NCBI GenBank assembly: GCA_016193385.1
Contig: JACPSF010000012.1
Coordinates: 5,095-15,276 of the forward strand
Origin: Deltaproteobacteria bacterium
GTDB lineage: Bacteria > Desulfobacterota_B > Binatia > UBA9968
Direction of reading: 5' to 3'
DNA: 10,182 nucleotides
Shown: piece after piece, positions 4,943 through 10,182 of the stretch
Layout of the letters: each line of letters starts with the position of its first letter
How positions within the stretch are numbered: position 1 is the first letter of the stretch
Notes under the pieces: model-generated
What the model was told of the DNA's origin: nothing
Database searches by the model: none
What the model saw: the letters and a program-made list of their open reading frames with translations, nothing else
Program-made: the position numbers and the translations under genes

Positions 4943-7207
4943 ATGGCAAGTGCAGGAACGATAACTCCCTCAGATTTACTTCCGGCAACCAGCGCAACCG
5001 TCGATGCCTTACTCGCCCTCCCGAAGAAAAGGGCCATCATTGCCCTGAGATGGCCGCTGGTCATCATTTGCTCCTATTTGTTGGCCTACTCCGGCGACGC
5101 CCGGGTTGTGCCGGGATTGGTTCATGGCTTCCTTCTCCTGTACATCGCGACGAATGGTGTCCTTTACTTCGTTGACGAAAGACTTTTCGAGTCCCCTTAT
5201 TTTTACGTTCCGCTAGTCATTTTCGATACCTTTTCTATCGCAGTGTCCCTAAGCTTGACCCCGCAGGTGGGAGCGGACTTTTACCTCGCCTGCTTCTTTA
5301 CGATCTTTCTATGCTGCATCTGTCACGATTTTCGGGGCTTGATCGGCATCGCCGTGTTAGCGCCTCTCCTGTACGGCTACGCGGTATTCCAGGCAACCGA
5401 GGTGTACGACCCGAGCATTTTCCTGCGCATCCCGTTTCCCTTCGTGATCGCTCTTTTCTATGGCTATTTTATTCAGGTTGAGAGACTTCAGAAAACCTTA
5501 GATGAGAGGAGGGACCAACTTCTCCGACAAGAGCAGGCCCAGGAGCGGCTTCAGCGGCACCTTCCGCAGGTCGCCATCCTCCACGAGATTGACCTTGCCA
5601 TTAACTCGACATTGGACCTTCGCACCCTCCTAAATTTACTGCTCGAGAAAATCGAAATTTACCCGCCTTATCCGTCGGCAAGCGCGGTGAGACTTCTCGT
5701 GCGGGAGACTGGAGTGATGGAGCCCGTTGTCTGTCGCAACCTCGATGAAGAGAAGTGGAAGAGCAGATCGAAGGCAGAAGAAAAACTTGCCCATATGGTA
5801 GCCCAAAAAAAGGAACCTTGCTCGGTCAGGGATATTCGGTCGGACAAAGAAATCCAAGACTCAGAGCTTGCTGTAAGCCAAGGCCTCGTGTCCTTTCTTG
5901 GAATTCCCCTGATTGCGAAGGGAGAGATCGTCGGAGTACTTTCAATCTATACGGAAGAGGAGCGTGAATTTAGTCAGGAGGAGATCAGGTTCTTAGATGC
6001 CATAGGAGCCGATGCCGCCATAGCCATTCACAACGCTGAGCTCTACGAGACGATGAGAAGACAAGCGATTGAGTTGGAGAAAGCCGGCAAAGTTAGGGAC
6101 CGGTTCCTTGGCGTCATGTCGCATGAACTCAGGACGCCACTGGCTGCCATGGTAGGCTACACGGGTTTGGTCCGAGACAAACTCCTGGGTGAGATCAATC
6201 AAAAACAGGAAGAGGCTCTGGAAAAGGTACTGGCGCGCGGCAAAGACCTGTTAGAGATGATCACTAGCATCTTATACGCGACCACGATTGGCGCCGGAAC
6301 CATCAAAGTCGAAAAGGCGGAGATCAATCTCAAAGATTTTCTTGAAGAGATTAAATCCGTTTACGCAGTTCGGCTGGGAAAAGATATTCGGCTGAACTGG
6401 GAATACGCCTCTGTATTACCGTTAATTCAATCCGATCGGCTGAAGCTAAAGCATATCTTACAGAATCTGATTAACAATGCCATAAGATTTACGGAGGAGG
6501 GTAGCGTTACGGTATCGGCGGGGTACGTTCCCGAGCGGCGCATCGTGCAGTTCAAAGTCTCGGATACGGGAATCGGAATCCCCAAGAACGCATTGCCGAT
6601 CATTTTTGAGATCTTCCGGCAGGTTGATAGCTCGGAAACTCGGCCGCACGTAGGGGTGGGACTGGGCCTTTACATTGTCAAGACTTTTACTCAACTGCTC
6701 GGAGGGGGAATAGAAGTCGAAAGCGAACCCGGCAAGGGCTCAACGTTTATTGTGACCCTGCCTCTGGATGTCGCCCCGAGAGTGGAAGGCCGCGCGAAAA
6801 AACGGATTCTTGTCGTAGAGGACAGGCCAGATCTCTCGGATTTGTTGCGGCAAGCTTTGGAAATTCTAGGTTATGAGGTCATGCTGGCAACCGATTGCGA
6901 AGAAGCTGTAAGAATGGCCGCGGCAAGCCTCCCGGATCTTATCGTGATGGATATTGTCTTGCCTAGATTGGACGGCCTTGAAGCAACTTCCCGGATCCGA
7001 AAAAATCCGGTCACCCGATCGATTCCAATACTAGCTGTTACAGCTCTGGCCATGCCAGGGGATAAGGAGAAATGCCTGGCCAGCGGGTGTGACGACTATA
7101 TCGCCAAGCCGTTCACCATTAACGAGTTGAACGCCGCCATCACGAGGCTGTCGAACAAAGAATTCGGCGGCACAAAGCCAAACGTGTCTTCTCACGTTTC
7201 TCATTAA
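4943..7207 (+). CDS. Hybrid histidine kinase: multi-TM sensor, GAF, HisKA, HATPase, receiver
   Basis: A 754-residue hybrid sensor. Residues about 30-190 hold roughly six hydrophobic membrane helices. A coiled coil follows (about 190-215), then a GAF-type domain (about 220-375). HisKA carries MSHELRTPLAAM with phospho-acceptor His394. The ATPase domain shows NLINNAIRF (N-box), DTGIGIP (G1) and GVGLGLYIV (G2). The C-terminal receiver (from about 620) has phospho-acceptor Asp670 in IVMDIVLP and Lys in IAKPF. No HPt or output domain is fused, so phosphate must pass to a separate protein. ATG 4943 is the only in-frame ATG near the start; a stop at 4913 and TTG 4925 bracket the choice, and no good ribosome binding site is visible. 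One 60-base stretch (6361-6420) is about 48% GC against about 68% in the activator gene (3361-3420), so this gene may have a different history. Confidence 0.92.
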   Translation: MASAGTITPSDLLPATSATVDALLALPKKRAIIALRWPLVIICSYLLAYSGDARVVPGLVHGFLLLYIATNGVLYFVDERLFESPYFYVPLVIFDTFSIAVSLSLTPQVGADFYLACFFTIFLCCICHDFRGLIGIAVLAPLLYGYAVFQATEVYDPSIFLRIPFPFVIALFYGYFIQVERLQKTLDERRDQLLRQEQAQERLQRHLPQVAILHEIDLAINSTLDLRTLLNLLLEKIEIYPPYPSASAVRLLVRETGVMEPVVCRNLDEEKWKSRSKAEEKLAHMVAQKKEPCSVRDIRSDKEIQDSELAVSQGLVSFLGIPLIAKGEIVGVLSIYTEEEREFSQEEIRFLDAIGADAAIAIHNAELYETMRRQAIELEKAGKVRDRFLGVMSHELRTPLAAMVGYTGLVRDKLLGEINQKQEEALEKVLARGKDLLEMITSILYATTIGAGTIKVEKAEINLKDFLEEIKSVYAVRLGKDIRLNWEYASVLPLIQSDRLKLKHILQNLINNAIRFTEEGSVTVSAGYVPERRIVQFKVSDTGIGIPKNALPIIFEIFRQVDSSETRPHVGVGLGLYIVKTFTQLLGGGIEVESEPGKGSTFIVTLPLDVAPRVEGRAKKRILVVEDRPDLSDLLRQALEILGYEVMLATDCEEAVRMAAASLPDLIVMDIVLPRLDGLEATSRIRKNPVTRSIPILAVTALAMPGDKEKCLASGCDDYIAKPFTINELNAAITRLSNKEFGGTKPNVSSHVSH

Positions 7208-7403
7208 CCCCCCTCCAGCACCATAACAGCCAAGAGCGGACCCCTTAGCACGGCGCCAGGGAAAATACGTTCCTAAATAGCCTATAAAGTTTACCAGCTT
7301 CCCTTGATTGGGATTTCCTTCGCTTTTGTGAAGGGAAACGCCTCCAATAAAGCTCGTCCGAAGAGCATTCGTTCGCGCGCCTATTTTGAAATCAGGCAGT
7401 TAG

Positions 7404-7520
7404 ATGGGTCGATCAACTTTGGTATTGGCTTTGCTTGGAACAGCACTGGAGGCGGAGACCGAAAAGAATCTGGTAGAGCGCAGGCTGGCGGAACAGAACG
7501 GGTCGAGCTTTTTCTGCTGA
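7404..7520 (+). CDS. Possible small secreted peptide (38 aa), doubtful
   Basis: ATG 7404 opens a 38-codon frame ending at TGA 7518. The N-terminus (MGRSTLVLALLGTALEAE) resembles a short signal peptide with an Ala-rich cleavage region; the rest is charged. AGG (7394-7396) is a weak ribosome binding site. It is in the same frame as the OmpA lipoprotein, separated only by the stop and four codons. It could be a leader peptide, a remnant of a longer N-terminus, or chance. It overlaps the sigma-54-like match, so both cannot easily be functional. Confidence 0.2.
   Translation: MGRSTLVLALLGTALEAETEKNLVERRLAEQNGSSFFC
7419..7435 (+). promoter_or_regulatory. Sigma-54-like element before the OmpA lipoprotein
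   Basis: TTGGTATTGGCTTTGCT has GG (7421-7422) and GC (7433-7434) 10 bases apart and matches 11 of 14 specified consensus positions. The -12 half (TTTGCT) is excellent; the -24 half lacks the C of TGGC. Transcription would start near 7446, about 87 bases before ATG 7533. It also lies inside a Leu-rich reading frame, so chance is a real alternative. Confidence 0.35.
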
Positions 7521-7532
7521 TCGAAGTATATC

Positions 7533-8210
7533 ATGAGAAACGGGATGGTTGGAATCCTTTCTTCGCTTATCCTCCCGGGGTGCGTAGCTACCCGAGGCTG
7601 GGTTACAGAGAAGTTTACTCCGCTGGAGGGGCGTTTGTCGGAAACCACGCAGCGTGTGGACCGGTTAGGGAATCGGCTTTCCGGAGCAGAGGGAAGGTTG
7701 GGGCAGGTCGATGCCAAGGCCGAACAGGCGCTCGCTCGTCTGGCCCGGCTCCGCTTGGAAAGGCGTCTTGTGCTGGACCTACGTGAGGGGGCCAGCTTCG
7801 CCTTTAACTCTGCTGCGCTGGCCGGGGAGACGAGAAGAGAGATCGACGGTTTTCTGAGCGACTTGAGGGGCGATCTGGAGGAGGGAGGGGGCGCTATCTT
7901 TCTCGTCGCCGGTCACACCGATAGCATCGGGTCAGAAGATTATAATTATGAGTTGGGGCGGAGGAGAGCGGAGAGCGTGGCCCGGTATCTCATCACTCAG
8001 AAGAAGCTTGATCCTGCCCGTCTGGTTACAGTTTCGTACGGCAAGAGCGCTCCTTTGGCGGACAATTCCACCAAGGACGGGCGCAGGAAAAATCGTCGCG
8101 TAGAGATCTTGGTTTATCGGGAAGATATTTCCTCGGCTGTATTCGAAGCGGGCGCCCCGGCCGAGGGGCGAAAGGTCGAGCGGTCCGAAGAGCATGCGAG
8201 CGCGCGATAG
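7533..8210 (+). CDS. OmpA-family (Pal-like) outer-membrane lipoprotein
   Basis: A 225-residue lipoprotein. A short signal ends in the lipobox LPGC (Cys17) with Val at +2, which predicts outer-membrane sorting. Residues about 28-75 form a heptad-rich coiled coil (LEGRLSETTQRVDRLGNRL and following). The OmpA C-terminal domain (about 80-195) has the key segments: FAFNSAAL, GHTDSIGSEDYN (from 127; Asp130), the RRRAESVARYL helix, and GRRKNRRVEIL (Asn187-Arg189). These are the peptidoglycan (diaminopimelate) binding elements and are intact, so it should tether the outer membrane to the wall. A stop at 7518 fixes the frame, and ATG 7533 is the first start. No strong ribosome binding site is seen. 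The GCVATRGWV opening is typical of a subgroup of OmpA lipoproteins. Confidence 0.9.
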   Translation: MRNGMVGILSSLILPGCVATRGWVTEKFTPLEGRLSETTQRVDRLGNRLSGAEGRLGQVDAKAEQALARLARLRLERRLVLDLREGASFAFNSAALAGETRREIDGFLSDLRGDLEEGGGAIFLVAGHTDSIGSEDYNYELGRRRAESVARYLITQKKLDPARLVTVSYGKSAPLADNSTKDGRRKNRRVEILVYREDISSAVFEAGAPAEGRKVERSEEHASAR

Positions 8211-8239
8211 GTCGCCCCGATAGCCCTCTGCGGGTAACG

Positions 8240-8266
8240 TGTCGGTGCATAAACCAACGACCGACA
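8240..8266. promoter_or_regulatory. Inverted repeat upstream of mlaC-like gene
   Basis: TGTCGGT (8240-8246) and ACCGACA (8260-8266) form a perfect 7-base inverted repeat with a 13-base spacer. Arm centres lie 20 bases apart, about two helical turns, as expected for a dimeric regulator. It sits between the OmpA gene stop and the mlaC-like ribosome binding site. No T-run follows, so it is unlikely to be a terminator. Confidence 0.4.
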
Positions 8267-8293
8267 GCAATCTTATCAGAGGAGATGGAGATT

Positions 8294-8908
8294 ATGCGGA
8301 TGGGGAGTGGCAAGTTGATGGCTGTAGGGTTCGTTGTTTTCCTGGCGGGATGGGTGCCTGCTCTTCAACTCCGGGCCGAGGCCCCGACCCAACTGGTTAG
8401 ATCCACGGTCGATAGGGTTATAGAAATCCTTAGGGATTCCAGGTTTCAGGGAAAGGCGAAAAGGCAGGAGAGACGGGCGCATCTGCGAACGGCCATCCTT
8501 GCTCGTTTCGACTTTGAGGAGATGGCCAAGAGGTCTCTAGGAAATCACTGGCGGCGCAACCAGGATAAAAAACAAGAGTTTGTCTCGGTGTTTGCCGAAT
8601 TCGTCGAGGATTCCTATGTGGGCCATATAGAATCCTATAAAAACGAGAGGATCGTTTATACCCGTGAACGCTTGGATGAAGAGGTTGCGGAGGTGGACAC
8701 AAAAGTCTTCTCCAGGAATGGCGATGAAATCCCCATCCAATACAAGCTTCACCCGGTTGGGAGCGAGTGGAAAATCTACGACGTCGTCATCAATGGGGTG
8801 AGCTTGGTCAATAACTACCGTTCCCAGTTTAATCGCATCCTTGCGACTTCTACCATTGACGAACTTATCCAGAGAATGCAGCAAAAGAGAGCTGAGAGGG
8901 AAAGCTAA
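8294..8908 (+). CDS. mlaC: MlaC/Ttg2D-family periplasmic phospholipid-binding protein
   Basis: A 204-residue secreted protein. A signal peptide (MRMGSGKLMAVGFVVFLAGW...) ends near LRAEA. The mature part follows the MlaC/toluene-tolerance pattern: LRTAILARFDFEEMAKRSLGNHWR, then EFVSVFAEFVEDSYVGHIESY, VDTKVFSRNGDEIPIQYKL, and WKIYDVVINGVSLVNNYRSQFN. Family length (about 200 aa) fits. MlaC ferries phospholipid between outer- and inner-membrane complexes. I chose ATG 8294 because AGAGGAG (8278-8284) lies 9 bases upstream; ATG 8285 would sit on top of that site. No mlaA, B, D, E or F gene is visible nearby, so it is an orphan in this window. Its neighbours are envelope lipoproteins, which fits a role in membrane upkeep. 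Confidence 0.88.
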   Translation: MRMGSGKLMAVGFVVFLAGWVPALQLRAEAPTQLVRSTVDRVIEILRDSRFQGKAKRQERRAHLRTAILARFDFEEMAKRSLGNHWRRNQDKKQEFVSVFAEFVEDSYVGHIESYKNERIVYTRERLDEEVAEVDTKVFSRNGDEIPIQYKLHPVGSEWKIYDVVINGVSLVNNYRSQFNRILATSTIDELIQRMQQKRAERES

Positions 8909-9006
8909 GCGGATAAAGCGACTGAAGCGTCAGCAAATCGGCGGGATTGATTGGATCATTGGAGTCATCTGAAGACTTATCGCCGGACCAGGAGAGGAGG
9001 TGGAAA

Positions 9007-9339
9007 ATGAGAAAGAAGACTTTGTGGGTGGTTCTTTTGCTTGCGTTGGCCATCGGCTTCGCCGGTTGTTCCGCGCCTCTGACTGTCAGGGAGCAAGGCG
9101 GACTGATCGGTGGCGTCCTCGGCGCCGGTAGCGGCGCGATCATTGGGAGCACGGTCGGTCATGCAGCCGCCGGCGCCGCCATCGGCGGGCCTGTGGGGCT
9201 CATCGCCGGGGCTTTGATTGGCGACCAACTGATGGGGCAGGGTCAGCACCAGCAGCGCCAGACGTACGAGAACCAGACAGAATTGGAGCGGCTGAGATGG
9301 GAGAACGAGCGTTTAAGACAGCAGCAACTGGAGAGATAG
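9007..9339 (+). CDS. Glycine-zipper lipoprotein
   Basis: A 110-residue lipoprotein. The signal (MRKKTLWVVLLLALAIGF) ends in the lipobox FAGC (Cys21) with Ser at +2, consistent with outer-membrane sorting. Residues about 31-75 are a glycine zipper, with repeated GxxxG spacing in GGLIGGVLGAGSGAIIG and GGPVGLIAGALIG, a motif that packs helices in membranes and occurs in SlyB/Rcp-type and other envelope proteins. The tail is Gln-rich and then a short charged coiled coil (ELERLRWENERLRQQQ). ATG 9007 is preceded by an excellent GGAGAGGAGGTGG; in-frame 8947 would push the signal peptide inward. It probably supports outer-membrane integrity, but the exact function is unknown. Confidence 0.88.
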   Translation: MRKKTLWVVLLLALAIGFAGCSAPLTVREQGGLIGGVLGAGSGAIIGSTVGHAAAGAAIGGPVGLIAGALIGDQLMGQGQHQQRQTYENQTELERLRWENERLRQQQLER

Positions 9340-9404
9340 CGGCCGATATTTCATCAAGCCCCGCTTTTACCCCTGCCCATTTTAGTTTGTTTTGGTGTGG
9401 ATAA

Positions 9405-10182
9405 GTCCGCCGGAAGGCCAGGGCGGGGATTGTTTTGTGGCCGAGCAGCCGGGACGCTCTGAGCCGCAGCCCTTCCCGTATCGCTCAGGAACTCTCGTCA
9501 CAGGATCGCGTGGTTGTCATTGATGAAATCCAGCGCCTGCCAATTCTATTGAACGAGGTGCACCGACTCATAGAAGAGAAGGGCGTTCGATTCCTGCTGA
9601 CGGGCTCCAGCGCCCGTAGCCTTCGTCGGGGCGGGGTGAATCTTCTCGGAGGTCGGGCACGAACGCAATATCTGCATCCGCTCACCCGCCGCGAGTTGGG
9701 GCCGTTGTTCGATCTCAGACGAGCCGTGGAAAGAGGCTTGCTTCCGTCGATCTATTTTTCCGACGACCCGCGCGCCGACCTTGAAGCCTATGCCGGATCG
9801 TATCTACAACAGGAAATCGTCGCCGAGGGGGCGACCCGCAACATCCCTGCCTTCAGCCGGTTTCTTAGAGTTGCCGCGCTCTGCAACGGGACCATCGTTA
9901 ATTTTACCAATGTGGGCAATGATGCCCAGGTGGCCCGCACCACCGTGTACGAGTATTCCGAGATTCTGAAAGACACATTGGTTCTCCACGAGCTTCCCGC
10001 CTGGAAAAAATCAAAGAAAAGAAAACCGCTGGCCTCGTCGAGGTTTTACTTCTTTGACACGGGCGTGGTCTCGGCGCTCCAGGGGCGGGAATTTCGACCC
10101 GGCACGCCTGAATTCGGCGAAGCCTTTGAGACCTATGTGATGCATGAACTCACGAGTTACCGCGACTACGTCTCGGGAGAAC
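9405..10182 (+). pseudogene. 5'-truncated AAA_14/DUF4143-type ATPase, runs off the edge
   Basis: An uninterrupted frame runs from the stop at 9402 to the window end. It carries Walker B (VVVIDEIQRLP, 9510-9542), the sensor-like FLLTGSSARSLRRGG, then DUF4143 features: GLLPSIYFSDDP, YLQQEIVAEGATRN, the ARTTVYEYSEIL winged-helix-like segment, and RFYFFDTGVVSAL. These are the usual order for this ATPase family. The N-terminal 45-60 residues with the P-loop (GxxxxGK[ST]) are absent; none of the three + frames between 9340 and 9460 shows one. Family-like sequence begins abruptly near RDALSRSPS (about 9453). TTG 9435 is the only plausible start. I infer a deletion or recombination that removed the 5' end. 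The 3' end lies beyond the window. Confidence 0.7.

Larger units (their letters stand above)
7208..7532. other. 325-base intergenic region before the OmpA lipoprotein
   Basis: No convincing full-length gene lies here. Visible items are competing short hairpins near 7299-7337 (TTCCCTT with AAGGGAA; CCTTC with GAAGG), a TATAAA at 7284-7289 without a matching -35 box, a sigma-54-like element (7419-7435), and a short ORF (7404-7520) with a secretion-signal-like start. Longer frames crossing this region run through the OmpA gene out of frame and look like shadows. Confidence 0.5.

Noticed and set aside
4758..4964. 68-codon ORF between the receiver and the hybrid kinase
   Set aside because: It has no recognisable domain or good ribosome binding site, overlaps the kinase start, and covers the promoter and palindrome.
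7304..7786. 160-codon + strand ORF over the 7208-7532 gap
   Set aside because: Its second half runs out of frame through the OmpA lipoprotein gene, with low-complexity Arg/Gly/Ala content typical of a shadow frame.
9359..9428. CCCCGC ... GCGGGG inverted repeat after the glycine-zipper gene as a terminator
   Set aside because: The loop is 58 bases and the following ATTGTTTTG is not a proper T-run.

Overview
The window looks like chromosomal DNA from a Gram-negative (diderm) bacterium. It encodes three candidate outer-membrane lipoproteins, an OmpA-type peptidoglycan-binding protein and an MlaC-type lipid-binding protein. It also encodes a sigma-54 activator and several two-component proteins. 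Moderately high GC, the small zinc-ribbon gene and the mix of sigma-54 signalling with OmpA lipoproteins would fit Methylomirabilota/Rokubacteria or a deltaproteobacterial-type lineage. That placement is an impression, not a demonstrated assignment.

Layout. Positions 1-252 hold the end of an unidentified gene and a tiny zinc-ribbon gene (+ strand). Positions 318-680 hold a DCC/DUF393 thiol-oxidoreductase-like gene on the minus strand, the only convincing minus-strand gene. Positions 918-4101 are a tight three-gene operon: a membrane histidine kinase, an overlapping lipoprotein with TPR-like and coiled-coil character, and an NtrC-family sigma-54 activator. This is the arrangement of GlrK-QseG-GlrR (QseE-QseG-QseF). 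Positions 4249-4694 hold a good sigma-54 promoter followed by a stand-alone receiver protein. Positions 4695-4942 are a dense regulatory region with a sigma-70-type promoter, an 18-base perfect palindrome and a second sigma-54-like element. They precede a multi-TM/GAF hybrid histidine kinase (4943-7207). Positions 7208-7532 are a 325-base gap with a third sigma-54-like match and a possible short secreted-peptide ORF, upstream of an OmpA-family lipoprotein (7533-8210). An orphan mlaC-like gene (8294-8908) and a glycine-zipper lipoprotein (9007-9339) follow. The window ends in a DUF4143-type ATPase that has lost the part carrying the P-loop (9405-10182, running off the edge).

How the parts may work together (inference). 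The kinase-lipoprotein-activator operon probably senses an envelope condition and activates sigma-54 transcription. Three sigma-54-like elements lie downstream in the same orientation, ahead of the receiver, the hybrid kinase and the OmpA lipoprotein. The window may therefore be a local, layered envelope-signalling circuit in which one sigma-54 system drives a second phosphorelay and cell-envelope genes. The first element is convincing. The second and third are weaker and need testing. No tRNA, rRNA, CRISPR array or insertion sequence was seen, nor any strong intrinsic terminator.
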